64,000 nucleotides of DNA from NCBI GenBank assembly GCA_963792405.1, contig CAWBVU010000006.1, positions 1,612,001 through 1,676,000 on the forward strand, given 5' to 3'. The notes below the pieces were generated by a model that saw nothing but the letters and a program-made list of their open reading frames with translations, made no database searches and was not told the origin of the DNA. Origin of the DNA: SZUA-442 sp963792405. Lineage in GTDB: Bacteria > Actinomycetota > Acidimicrobiia > Spongiisociales > UBA5794. Shown one piece after another: positions 24,163 to 32,170 of this stretch (position 1 is its first letter; each line of letters begins with the position of its first letter). Both the position numbers and the translations under genes were made by a program.

Positions 24163-25079
24163 GGCTGGTACTCGACGCTCGCACCGCGGCCCTCGGGGGC
24201 CTCATCGACTACGCGGGACTGTTCCCCCCGGCATCGCTGTCGGTTCCCGATGCCCTCGACGAGTACCGCAAGGTGCGGCACTCGAGCGACCGCTGGGTGA
24301 TGGGACGGTTCCTGTGTCGAGCCTCACACCTCGAGCACCTCGCCGCCGCGGCGACGAGCAGCTTCACGCGGGGAGAGGCGCCGTGGGAGGTGGGGGTGAT
24401 CTTCGATGCCAGCCCGGGCGCGTCGGCCGCGATGAGTGTCGAGTTCCAGCAGGAGATGGCGCCCGTCATGCGCATCGCAGCCGCCGAGGCGAAGCTGCAT
24501 GACACCACGACGGACGCCGCGGGCGCCGTGCTGGATGCGATGGCCACGATCGACACCGACATCGCGTGCTTCCTCGAGGTGGACCGGGACGAGGACGTGT
24601 CCGCCCAGGTGCACGCGATCGGCGAGGCGCTGCGTGACCGGGGGCGCCGGGGCGGTGCGAAGCTGCGTTGCGGCGGCCCCACCAGGGCTGACTTCCCCTC
24701 GGTCGACGAGGTGGTCCACTTCATCGTCGAGGCCTCACTGCAGACCCTGCCGTTCAAGGCGACTGCGGGGCTCCATGAGCCCATCGGCCACGTCGACCCG
24801 GACATCGGGGCGTGGCGCCACGGATTCCTCAACCTCCTGATCGCATCGGTGGCGTACGACCAGGGCGAGGACGCGACCACCGTCGCGGCCATCGTCGGCG
24901 AGGCGGATCCGACGACCTTCGTCGTGTCCCCGATGGCGGCTGGATGGAAGCACGTGAGGTTCCCGGGCTCGGCGATCCGGAGGTCCCGGCACGTCGGCTT
25001 CGTCGCCTTCGGATCATGCGACCTCGCGGAGCCATTGGCCGCGCTGACCGACCTCGACTTCCTCGGAGACGGGGCGTGA
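24159..25079 (+). CDS. Conserved protein of unknown function in the homogentisate operon
   Basis: 306 residues, soluble, no recognised catalytic family. Conserved-looking blocks are GLIDYAGLFPPASLSVPDAL near the N-terminus, KLRCGGPTRADFPS in the middle, and LPFKATAGLHEPIGH followed by RHGFLNLLIAS; alternation of such blocks suggests an alpha/beta barrel. It overlaps both hmgA (ATGA) and fahA (GTGA), so it is made in step with enzymes acting just before and after maleylacetoacetate isomerisation. No zeta-class GST isomerase is present in the window, and a mycothiol producer would not use a glutathione enzyme. An isomerase role is therefore an inference worth testing. Confidence 0.85.
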   Translation: MRLVLDARTAALGGLIDYAGLFPPASLSVPDALDEYRKVRHSSDRWVMGRFLCRASHLEHLAAAATSSFTRGEAPWEVGVIFDASPGASAAMSVEFQQEMAPVMRIAAAEAKLHDTTTDAAGAVLDAMATIDTDIACFLEVDRDEDVSAQVHAIGEALRDRGRRGGAKLRCGGPTRADFPSVDEVVHFIVEASLQTLPFKATAGLHEPIGHVDPDIGAWRHGFLNLLIASVAYDQGEDATTVAAIVGEADPTTFVVSPMAAGWKHVRFPGSAIRRSRHVGFVAFGSCDLAEPLAALTDLDFLGDGA

Positions 25080-26323
25080 TCCCCGATCCCGATCTGACGT
25101 CGTGGGTCGACGTGCCCGACGGCTCCGACTTCCCGATCCAGAACCTGCCGTATGGCGTGTTCACGGACCCGAAGGGCACACGATGCGGCGTGGCGATCGG
25201 CGACGCCGTGTTCGATCTCGCAGGTGCCGAATCCGCCGGACTGTTCGCCAACACGGGACTCGCGCACGACACGTTCCGCGCCCGGACCCTCAATGCGTTC
25301 CTCGGCCACAACAGGGGCGTGTGGACGACGGTCCGATCACGCATCATCGAGGTGCTCGACGCGGACAACGCCGACGGCAGGGCATTCTGCGACGCACACG
25401 ACCTGATCGTCGAGCACCCGGTGGCGCTGATGCGGCCGATCGACGTGGGCGACTACGTCGACTTCTACTCGTCGGAACAGCACGCGGAGAACGTCGGACG
25501 CATGTTCCGACCGGACAGCGACCCGCTCACGCCGAACTGGAGGCACCTCCCCATCGGATACCACGGAAGGTCGGGGACCATCGTGTCATCCGGTACCCCC
25601 ATCCATCGACCACACGGCCAACGCATGGGTCCCGATGGTCCGGTCTTCGGGGCGACCGAGAAGCTCGATCTCGAGCTCGAGGTCGGGTTCGTCACGGGGC
25701 ACGGACCCGAGCTGGGCACGCCGATCCCCGTCGACGAGGCCGAGCACCACGTCTTCGGCCTCGTCCTGGTGAACGACTGGTCTGCGAGGGACATCCAGGC
25801 ATGGGAGTACGTGCCACTCGGACCGTTCCTCGGCAAGTCGTTCGCCACGACGATCTCCCCGTGGGTCGTGCCCCTCGAGGCGCTCGCTCCCTTCCGGGTG
25901 CCCGCGCCCGCCCAGCACCCCGAGCCGCTCGGGTACCTGCGCTCCGACCGTCGCGTCGGGATCGACCTCGACCTCGACGTGGAGCTCACGTCGGCGATGG
26001 GTGCGACAGCGATGGTGAGCCACACGTCCTTCGCGACGATGTACTGGACGATGGCCCAGCAACTCGCCCACGCCACCGTGAACGGCGCGACCGTGCGACC
26101 GGGCGACCTGTTCGCCTCGGGCACCGTGTCGGGGCCGACGAGGGATCAGTACGGGTCGCTCCTCGAGGTCACGTGGAACGGAACGGAACCGCTGGTCATG
26201 TCCGATGGCACGAGCAGGAGATTCCTCGAGGATGGCGACACGGTGCGCATCCACGGTCGATGCAGCGCCCCGGGCCAGGTCTCGATCGGCTTCGGCGCGT
26301 GCCTCGGGACGGTCGTGGGATGA
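25076..26323 (+). CDS. fahA: Fumarylacetoacetase
   Basis: Cleaves fumarylacetoacetate to fumarate and acetoacetate. The start GTG overlaps the previous stop as GTGA. N-terminal SH3-like domain (SWVDVPDGSDFPIQNLPYGVF), then the FAH core with DFYSSEQHAENVGRMFRP, LPIGYHGRSGTIVSSG, LDLELEVGFVTG, NDWSARDIQAWEYVPLGPF and the metal ligands Asp/Glu in these blocks. 415 residues, full length. Acetoacetate formed here could feed the acyl-CoA synthetase at 35969-37777. Confidence 0.97.
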   Translation: MIPDPDLTSWVDVPDGSDFPIQNLPYGVFTDPKGTRCGVAIGDAVFDLAGAESAGLFANTGLAHDTFRARTLNAFLGHNRGVWTTVRSRIIEVLDADNADGRAFCDAHDLIVEHPVALMRPIDVGDYVDFYSSEQHAENVGRMFRPDSDPLTPNWRHLPIGYHGRSGTIVSSGTPIHRPHGQRMGPDGPVFGATEKLDLELEVGFVTGHGPELGTPIPVDEAEHHVFGLVLVNDWSARDIQAWEYVPLGPFLGKSFATTISPWVVPLEALAPFRVPAPAQHPEPLGYLRSDRRVGIDLDLDVELTSAMGATAMVSHTSFATMYWTMAQQLAHATVNGATVRPGDLFASGTVSGPTRDQYGSLLEVTWNGTEPLVMSDGTSRRFLEDGDTVRIHGRCSAPGQVSIGFGACLGTVVG

Positions 26324-26379
26324 AGCTCCGTCGGGCAGCCGGACCGGGGCAGATGACGGCGGCGGGGCGGTGTCGGTGA
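26320..26379 (+). CDS. 19-residue mini-ORF bridging fahA and nagA
   Basis: ATG overlaps the fahA stop (ATGA, 26320-26323), and its own stop overlaps a GTG of nagA (GTGA, 26376-26379). The peptide MKLRRAAGPGQMTAAGRCR is basic and has no visible domain. The perfect double overlap suggests a translational relay that carries ribosomes from fahA to nagA rather than a functional peptide. Confidence 0.4.
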   Translation: MKLRRAAGPGQMTAAGRCR

Positions 26380-27515
26380 GGATCCGCGGCGGCTTGGACC
26401 TCGACGGCCAGCGCCTCGACCTCTTCGTCGTCGACGGGCGCATCGCCGATCGCGAGGGATCCGGCCCTGACCTCGACGCCGGCGGTCTGACCGTCGCCCC
26501 CGGCTACGTGGACCTCCAGGTCAACGGTGCGTATGGCCACGACTTCACCACGGAACCCTCCTCGATCTGGACGGTGGGCTCGCTGCTCCCCCGCACGGGC
26601 GTGACGTCGTTCTGCCCGACGATCATCACCGCGGCGGCCGGCACGATCGATGCGGCCAGGGCTGCGATCGCCGATCGCCCCGACGACTACGTCGGAGCGG
26701 AACCCCTCGGCCTCCACCTCGAGGGCCCACACCTGTCAGCCACACGACGCGGTACCCACCCCGAGGCCTTTCTCACGCTACCTGGAGATCCGGTGCTCAC
26801 GACCGACCACGTCGCGATCGTCACCCTGGCGCCGGAGCTGCCGGGGGCGATCCCCCTCATCGAACGCCTCGTCGGGGCCGGGGTCGTCGTGTCGATCGGG
26901 CACTCTGGGGCGACCGTCGACGAGGCACTCGCCGCCGTCGACGCCGGCGCGACGCTCGGCACCCATCTGTTCAATGCAATGCCGCCGCTCACGGCCAGGG
27001 AACCCGGCATCACGGGCGCCCTCCTCACCGACGAGCGGGCGTGGGTCGACGTGATCGTGGACGGCCACCACCTGCACCCCGCGACGTTGACACTCGCCTG
27101 GAGGGCGGCGGGGGAACGCGTCATCATCATCACCGACGCCGTGGCAGCTGCCGGCATGCACGACGGGACCTACCGGATCGGGGACGTCGACGTCGTCGTC
27201 GAGGGAGGTGTCGTCCGCAACCGCGAGGGCGTACTCGCCGGCGCGGCCGCCACGATGGACACGGCCGTGCGGATCTTCGCCGAGACGACCGGTGCGGGCA
27301 GGGCGGCAGCCGTGCGAGCGGCCTCCTCCCATCCGGCCGAGGCCCTCGGACGGAACGACATCGGTCGCCTGCACCCGGGTGCCCGCGCGGACATCCTCCT
27401 CCTCGACGGCTTCACCGTCGTGGGCACCGTCGCGGGTGGGAAGCTCATCCACCTCTCCGACCCTGGTCGCCTCCGTCCCGAGGGTGCGACACCCTCGACG
27501 ACACCGGGCGCCTGA
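26376..27515 (+). CDS. nagA: N-acetylglucosamine-6-phosphate deacetylase
   Basis: Deacetylates GlcNAc-6-P in amino-sugar recycling. Amidohydrolase barrel with GLHLEGPHLSATRRGTH (Glu metal ligand), VVSIGHSGATVDEA and GTHLFNAMPPL (His ligands), VDGHHLHP, and IITDAVAAAG with the catalytic Asp. 379 residues from GTG 26376; GTG 26370 is an alternative two codons longer. No PTS or glucosamine-6-P deaminase lies beside it, so its place after fahA looks fortuitous or operon-convenience only. Confidence 0.93.
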   Translation: MRIRGGLDLDGQRLDLFVVDGRIADREGSGPDLDAGGLTVAPGYVDLQVNGAYGHDFTTEPSSIWTVGSLLPRTGVTSFCPTIITAAAGTIDAARAAIADRPDDYVGAEPLGLHLEGPHLSATRRGTHPEAFLTLPGDPVLTTDHVAIVTLAPELPGAIPLIERLVGAGVVVSIGHSGATVDEALAAVDAGATLGTHLFNAMPPLTAREPGITGALLTDERAWVDVIVDGHHLHPATLTLAWRAAGERVIIITDAVAAAGMHDGTYRIGDVDVVVEGGVVRNREGVLAGAAATMDTAVRIFAETTGAGRAAAVRAASSHPAEALGRNDIGRLHPGARADILLLDGFTVVGTVAGGKLIHLSDPGRLRPEGATPSTTPGA

Positions 27516-27532
27516 GTCCACGGTTCAACGGG

Positions 27533-27551
27533 CACGCCATGCGGTGGCGTG
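27533..27551 (+). terminator. Hairpin after nagA
   Basis: CACGCCA and TGGCGTG pair around a 5-nt loop, 17 bp after the nagA stop; no T tract. It separates the tyrosine/nagA operon from the next leaderless promoter. Confidence 0.4.
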
Positions 27552-27571
27552 TGTGCCGGTCCCCGGGGCGC

Positions 27572-27577
27572 TACGCT
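27572..27577 (+). promoter_or_regulatory. -10 box of the MoaD-CdsA-like gene (leaderless pattern)
   Basis: TACGCT, 7 nt, then ATG 27585; no ribosome site. Confidence 0.55.
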
Positions 27578-27584
27578 CGCGCCC

Positions 27585-28577
27585 ATGGCCACGTTGCGTC
27601 TGTTCGCCCACCTGCGGGAGTCCGCGGGGACCGATTCCGTCGACATCGAGGCGACCACCGTCGCCGAGCTGATCGATGCGGCGAGCGCGCGATTCGGTGA
27701 CCGCTTCGCCATGGGGCTCTCGTCTGCGGGCGTGTGGGTCAATGGCGACGCCGCCGAGCCCGACACGACCCTGTCCCCCGCCGACGAGGTGGCGCTGATC
27801 CCGCCCGTGAGCGGCGGCGCGACGATGGCGTCACAGGTCATCGGCACGGCACCGAATCTGTTGTCGATCGCCCTGGTGGTGTCGCTGGTCGCCGTGGCCT
27901 GGGCGGGGCCCGAGTGGTTCGTCATCGTCGCCGTCGGGGCGGTCCTCGCCTGGGTGTGGGACGTCTCCGACACCGCCACCATGACCAGGGACGCGTTCGT
28001 CCCGTTCCCCCCACTCGTCGCGGCCGCCACGGGCGGCGCGTTCTCGTACGCCTGGGGATTCGAGGGATTTGCGGGCGCCCTCGCCCTCGCCGTGGTCATC
28101 AGCGTGTCGTGGCCGGTGTTCGACAAGGCGCACCGGGAGTTCCGTACCACGGCAGCCACCACCCTCGTGTCCTCCGTCGCCTGCTCGGCGGCCTCCGCCC
28201 TCGTCCTCATCCGGCTGACCGGCTCCTACGCCGTGCTGGCGTTCGTGATCGTCACCGTGTCCGCCCTCGTCGGCGGATGGCTCGCCGCCACGTACGGCGC
28301 GTCGATCCAGTCGCTCGACGGCAACGTGGGTGCACTCCTCGGTGCACTCCTCGGCGGGCTCATCGCCGGCCTCACCATCAGCGAACTCGACATCGCGGCG
28401 GGACTCCTCGGCGCGGTCGCCGCAGCGGCCGGAGTGATCGCAGGCAGGGCACTCGGTTCGATGCTGCGCACCGGCGCCATCACGCTCACCGAGCACCCCC
28501 CGGGATCCCTCTCGCTCTTCGACGGTGCAGTCGTCGCCGCACCCCTGTTCTGGCTGGCGGTCTGGGTGTTCGGCTGA
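27585..28577 (+). CDS. MoaD/ThiS-like domain fused to a degenerate CdsA-like membrane protein
   Basis: Residues 1-78 are a complete beta-grasp sulfur-carrier-like domain ending in LIPPVSGG, the position where MoaD normally stops with its reactive Gly-Gly (77-78). Here the frame continues into about seven helices resembling phosphatidate cytidylyltransferase (GNVGALLGALLGGLIAGL; C-terminal GRALGSMLRTGAITLTEHPP then FDGAVVAAPLFW). The CdsA signature acidic and lysine residues around SxxKRxxxxKD and the HGGxxDRxD segment are not kept, so catalysis is doubtful. An in-frame ATG at 27825 starts two codons after the Gly-Gly, so two proteins by internal initiation or a cleaved precursor are alternatives. 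330 residues. Confidence 0.75.
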   Translation: MATLRLFAHLRESAGTDSVDIEATTVAELIDAASARFGDRFAMGLSSAGVWVNGDAAEPDTTLSPADEVALIPPVSGGATMASQVIGTAPNLLSIALVVSLVAVAWAGPEWFVIVAVGAVLAWVWDVSDTATMTRDAFVPFPPLVAAATGGAFSYAWGFEGFAGALALAVVISVSWPVFDKAHREFRTTAATTLVSSVACSAASALVLIRLTGSYAVLAFVIVTVSALVGGWLAATYGASIQSLDGNVGALLGALLGGLIAGLTISELDIAAGLLGAVAAAAGVIAGRALGSMLRTGAITLTEHPPGSLSLFDGAVVAAPLFWLAVWVFG

Positions 28578-28617
28578 GCCACGGCCACCCCGGCCTGACG
28601 TTTACGCCTCTCCCGCC

Positions 28618-28623
28618 TAACCT
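28618..28623 (+). promoter_or_regulatory. -10 box of the M23 peptidase gene
   Basis: TAACCT, 9 nt before ATG 28633; no ribosome site. Confidence 0.45.
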
Positions 28624-28632
28624 CATGGATTC

Positions 28633-29778
28633 ATGGTCCGAACATCTGCTCGGCGCTGGGTGATCCTCCTCCTCTCGATCGGCCTGATGGCCGTCGTCCC
28701 TGTCGGCGCGTCCGCGCAGACCCAGTCCGACGTCGACGCCGCCGCCCGCAACAAGCGCATCGCCGAGGCCCGCAAGACGCAGGCATACCAGGACTATGTC
28801 GCCGTGACCGCACAGCTCGACGCCGCCGTCGAGCAGTACGAGCTGATCCACGCCGAGCACGAGGACCTCCTCTACCGCATCTCGCGCATGGAGGCCGCCG
28901 TCGAGCGATACCAGGCCGAGGCCGCCGAGCTCGAGGAGACGGCGAAGGACATCCTCGTCAACGCCTACATGTCGGGCCAGAAGAACCTGATCGGGTCGGC
29001 GTTCAGCGCGACGACGGTGCAGGACCTCGTCACCTCGCAGGCCGTGATCGACCGAGCCACCCAGCGCGAGCTCGCCTCGATCGACAACCTCGACGCCGTG
29101 TCGCGCCAAGCGGACCGATCGGCAGCCGAACTGGACGTCCGCAGGGCGGACGTCGCCGCGAACGAGGAGGCAGCTGCCGTCATCGTCGAGGAGATCACCG
29201 CCCTCCAGCAGCGGCAGCGCGAGATCCTCGCGAAGGCAGACGCCGACCTCACTGCCGCGATCGACACGCTGAACCGTGAGATCAGGGAGAAGAAGATCGA
29301 GGACGACCGCCGCAAGGCCCAGGCGGCCACGCGGTCCGCGTCGCGACCCGGTGCGGCAGGCGGAGCGGCCCCTGCGGCGACCCCGGGCTTCATCTGCCCC
29401 GTCCAGGGAGGCGCCGCGTTCATCGATTCGTGGGGGTTCCCGCGGTCCGGTGGCAGGACGCACAAGGGTGTCGACATGTTCAACTCCCGCGGCACCCCCC
29501 TCGTCGCGGTGGTCGACGGCGTGGTGAGGTTCAGTTCGAACAGCCTCGGAGGGAAGTCGACCCACCTGTATGCCGACAACGGCGTCGTCTACTACTACAC
29601 GCACCTCGACGGATACCCGTCCGACATCGGTTCGGGCCAGAGGGTGGCGAAGGGCACCGTGGTCGGCTACCTCGGCAACACGGGGAATGCCCGGTACACC
29701 TCTCCCCACCTCCATTTCGAGATCAGGCCGAACGGAAAAGCAGTGAACCCGTACCCGACGGTTCGCTCCGCTTGCTAA
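28633..29778 (+). CDS. Secreted M23-family endopeptidase with coiled coil
   Basis: Signal peptide 1-29 (ILLLSIGLMAVVPVGASA), a long Ala/Glu/Arg-rich coiled coil (about 30-230), a Gly/Ala linker, then an M23 (lysostaphin/LytM-type) domain with zinc ligands H277 and D281 (HKGVD) and H359-x-H361 (PHLHFE). 381 residues. The architecture is that of EnvC/NlpD/RipA-neighbour proteins that act on or regulate peptidoglycan hydrolysis; because all zinc ligands are kept, it is likely an active endopeptidase. Confidence 0.92.
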   Translation: MVRTSARRWVILLLSIGLMAVVPVGASAQTQSDVDAAARNKRIAEARKTQAYQDYVAVTAQLDAAVEQYELIHAEHEDLLYRISRMEAAVERYQAEAAELEETAKDILVNAYMSGQKNLIGSAFSATTVQDLVTSQAVIDRATQRELASIDNLDAVSRQADRSAAELDVRRADVAANEEAAAVIVEEITALQQRQREILAKADADLTAAIDTLNREIREKKIEDDRRKAQAATRSASRPGAAGGAAPAATPGFICPVQGGAAFIDSWGFPRSGGRTHKGVDMFNSRGTPLVAVVDGVVRFSSNSLGGKSTHLYADNGVVYYYTHLDGYPSDIGSGQRVAKGTVVGYLGNTGNARYTSPHLHFEIRPNGKAVNPYPTVRSAC

Positions 29779-29781
29779 GTT
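29776..29781 (+). promoter_or_regulatory. -10 box of the RsiG-like gene
   Basis: TAAGTT overlaps the stop of the preceding gene and lies 9 nt before ATG 29791; no ribosome site. Confidence 0.45.
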
Positions 29782-29790
29782 GTCGGCACC

Positions 29791-30333
29791 ATGTCACCGC
29801 AACGCCGACGCCTCGACAGAGCACTGGACCCCTCCTTCACGTCCGACGTCGCGACCGCGCCCGTGTCGGAACTCCGTGAGCGACGCCAGCTCCTCGACAT
29901 CCTCGACACCGAGCTGTCGTACTACCGCAGGATCCTCCATGGCCGCATGGACCTCCTCGACTTCGAGCTGCGCCGCAGGGCAGGGCTCGAATCCCGATCG
30001 CTGATCGAGGCACTGCCAGAGATCCTCGCCGATCCCCCCTCCGGCAAGACGACGAACCCCCTCGACCGCGAGCTCTCCGTCGAGGCGCCAGAGCGCGTCG
30101 GCGAGGGCAAGCGTGACATCGACCAGGTCATCGGGGACGACTTCCTCTCCCGGCTGCCCCTCATCGACGAGGCCGACCTGGCGGCGATCCGCGACAGCCT
30201 CGCCGACACCGAGCGGACGGTGTCGGACCAGCGCAGGGCCGTCCACGATGCGCACGACCTCATCACCGGCGAGCTGACCCGTCGCTACCGCGATGGCCTC
30301 GCCGACGCCGACGAGCTCCTGTCGACGAACTGA
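29791..30333 (+). CDS. rsiG: RsiG-family protein with two c-di-GMP-binding signatures
   Basis: RsiG of Streptomyces is an anti-sigma factor that holds WhiG when bound to c-di-GMP; its known signature is E-x3-S-x2-R-x3-Q-x3-D on each strand of a coiled coil. This 180-residue protein has D39-S43-R46-H50-D54 in DTELSYYRRILHGRMD and E141-S145-R148-H152-D156 in ERTVSDQRRAVHDAHD. Both copies keep spacing and most residues, with Gln replaced by His. RRILHGRMDLLDFELRRR is also typical of the family. No WhiG-type sigma gene is in the window. The acidic linker between the helices is longer than I would expect. Confidence 0.8.
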   Translation: MSPQRRRLDRALDPSFTSDVATAPVSELRERRQLLDILDTELSYYRRILHGRMDLLDFELRRRAGLESRSLIEALPEILADPPSGKTTNPLDRELSVEAPERVGEGKRDIDQVIGDDFLSRLPLIDEADLAAIRDSLADTERTVSDQRRAVHDAHDLITGELTRRYRDGLADADELLSTN

Positions 30334-30336
30334 CCC

Positions 30337-31269
30337 ATGCGGTTCGCACGGGTCCGGTCAGGACTGGCTGAGACGCACCATGACGTCGCCTGCATCGCCG
30401 TCGACGCCGATGGCGTCGTGCTGTTCTCGTCAGGCGAGATCGATCGACCCTTGTACTACCGGTCCGCCGTCAAGCCCTTCCAGACGCTCACCGGACTGCG
30501 AGTCGGCCTCCGGCTCCCCCCAGAGCACCTGGCCGTCGCATGCTCGAGCCACGGCGGCCATCCCGTCCACCTCGCGATCGTCGAGCAGATCCTCCACGAC
30601 CACGGGCTGTCGACGCTCGACCTCCGCACGAAGCCCGACATGCCCTGGTCCGACACGGCTCGGAGGCTCCAGTGCGAGGCGGGGCGGACGGCACCACGTG
30701 CGCTGTTCCACAACTGCTCCGGGAAGCACGCGGGCTGGTTGGCCGCGTGCGCCGTCGCGGGGTGGGACACGGAGACGTACCTCGACCCGACGCACCCCCT
30801 CCAACGGTCCATCGTCGACATCATCGCCGACGTGACCGGCATCGATCCGGGTCCCCTCGGCGTCGACGGGTGCGGCGCCCCCACGCTCAGGGGGACGGTC
30901 GTCGGGCTCGCACGAGGGTTCTCGCGCCTGACGACCGATCCCGAGCTCGCCCCCATCGCGACCGCCATGACGCGCTTCGGGGCGCTCGTCGCCGACAACC
31001 TCCGTGGCGATGGCAGGATCGCCGTCGACTGGGGTGGACCGACCAAGGTCGGCGCCGAAGGCCTCATCGGCCTCGGCCGACATGGCGTGGGCATCGCAGC
31101 ACGTTCGGCCGACGGCAGCGACGCCGTCGCCGCTGCGGCGGCGCTCGAGGTCGCCGACCGCCTCGGCATGCTCCCACGAGCGAGCGCGGAATGGCTCTCG
31201 CAGGTGAGGAATCCGCCGGTCCGCGGTGGACGCGAACAGGTCGGGGCGCTCGAGCTCGTGGAGGTGTGA
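30337..31269 (+). CDS. Asparaginase II-family protein
   Basis: 310 residues with family blocks YYRSAVKPFQTLTGL, AVACSSHGGHPVHLAIVEQIL, LFHNCSGKHAGWLAAC and DGCGAPTLRGTVVGLARGF. This family (distinct from E. coli AnsA/AnsB) is annotated as L-asparaginase II. It begins 3 bp after rsiG and is followed 1 bp later by the FemAB-like gene, so it is in an operon that runs to mshA. Substrate is not established. Confidence 0.85.
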   Translation: MRFARVRSGLAETHHDVACIAVDADGVVLFSSGEIDRPLYYRSAVKPFQTLTGLRVGLRLPPEHLAVACSSHGGHPVHLAIVEQILHDHGLSTLDLRTKPDMPWSDTARRLQCEAGRTAPRALFHNCSGKHAGWLAACAVAGWDTETYLDPTHPLQRSIVDIIADVTGIDPGPLGVDGCGAPTLRGTVVGLARGFSRLTTDPELAPIATAMTRFGALVADNLRGDGRIAVDWGGPTKVGAEGLIGLGRHGVGIAARSADGSDAVAAAAALEVADRLGMLPRASAEWLSQVRNPPVRGGREQVGALELVEV

Positions 31270-31270
31270 C

Positions 31271-32170
31271 GTGCCCGTCACCATCGACGACGTCCCCGGC
31301 GGACTCGAGCCGGTCTCTGCCCACACCGGGCCCTTCCCCCTCCCGCCCTTCCTCGCTGCAGCCGAACGAGCCCACGCGTCCGCAGGCGCGGAGGAGCTCG
31401 TGGTCGCGAGGGACACCGGGGCCGTCGCCCTCGCCGTCGAGTCCGGCACGGTGCGCTTCGCAGGCGACGAATCGATCACCGACTACCACTCACCGCTCGG
31501 GCCCGGTGCGGCCGAGGCGCTCGCGGAGGCGCTCACCCTCTCGGGTGCCCGCGGGTTCACGTTCGATTCCATGCCTTCGGATACCTGCGACCTCGTCGTC
31601 TCCGTCCTCGACGCGCTCGGTGCATCGCACACCGTCGAGGTTCATGCCGCCACCGGCGTCCTCGACCTTCCGGGGTCCTACGAGGGCTGGCTGATGGCCA
31701 TCGGCAGGAAGGAGCGCCACGAGGTGCGCCGGAAGCGCAGACGGTTCGAGGAGGAATTCGGTCCGATCACGGTCGAAGAGGTCGGCGCTCAGGGCGTCGA
31801 TGCGTTCTGCGACCTCCATCGCACCTCCCCCGGGGACAAGGGCACCTTCATGACGCCGACGATGCAGGCCTTCTTCGCGGAGCTGGTCGAGCGTGCCGGT
31901 GCGTCGATCCACAACCTCGTGTGCGAGGGCCGCACCGTCGCCTCCGCGTTCGGCTTCGAGACCGAGCACGGCTACTACTACTACAACAGTGCGTTCGATG
32001 CGGCCGCCGCACATACGTCCCCCGGGGTCGTCCTGCTGTCGGCGATCATCGAGCACCAGATCGAGCGGGGAGCCCAGGTGTTCGATTTCCTGAAGGGGGC
32101 CGAGTCCTACAAGTACCGCCATGGTGCGGTTCCGAGGGAGCTCTACGTGGCGAGGGGCACGCTGCCGTGA
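31271..32170 (+). CDS. FemAB/BioF2-like GNAT acyltransferase
   Basis: 299 residues. Two GNAT-like lobes; the second has KERHEVRRKRRRFEEEF, DKGTFMTPTMQAFFAELV, TVASAFGFETEHGYYYYNSAFDA and IEHQIERGAQVFDFLKGAESYKY, matching the acetyltransferase-6 (BioF2-like/FemAB) family that transfers acyl or aminoacyl groups to sugars or peptides. GTG start set by the spacing to the asparaginase gene. Its stop overlaps the mshA GTG as GTGA, so a link to mycothiol or a related glycoconjugate is possible. Confidence 0.8.
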   Translation: MPVTIDDVPGGLEPVSAHTGPFPLPPFLAAAERAHASAGAEELVVARDTGAVALAVESGTVRFAGDESITDYHSPLGPGAAEALAEALTLSGARGFTFDSMPSDTCDLVVSVLDALGASHTVEVHAATGVLDLPGSYEGWLMAIGRKERHEVRRKRRRFEEEFGPITVEEVGAQGVDAFCDLHRTSPGDKGTFMTPTMQAFFAELVERAGASIHNLVCEGRTVASAFGFETEHGYYYYNSAFDAAAAHTSPGVVLLSAIIEHQIERGAQVFDFLKGAESYKYRHGAVPRELYVARGTLP

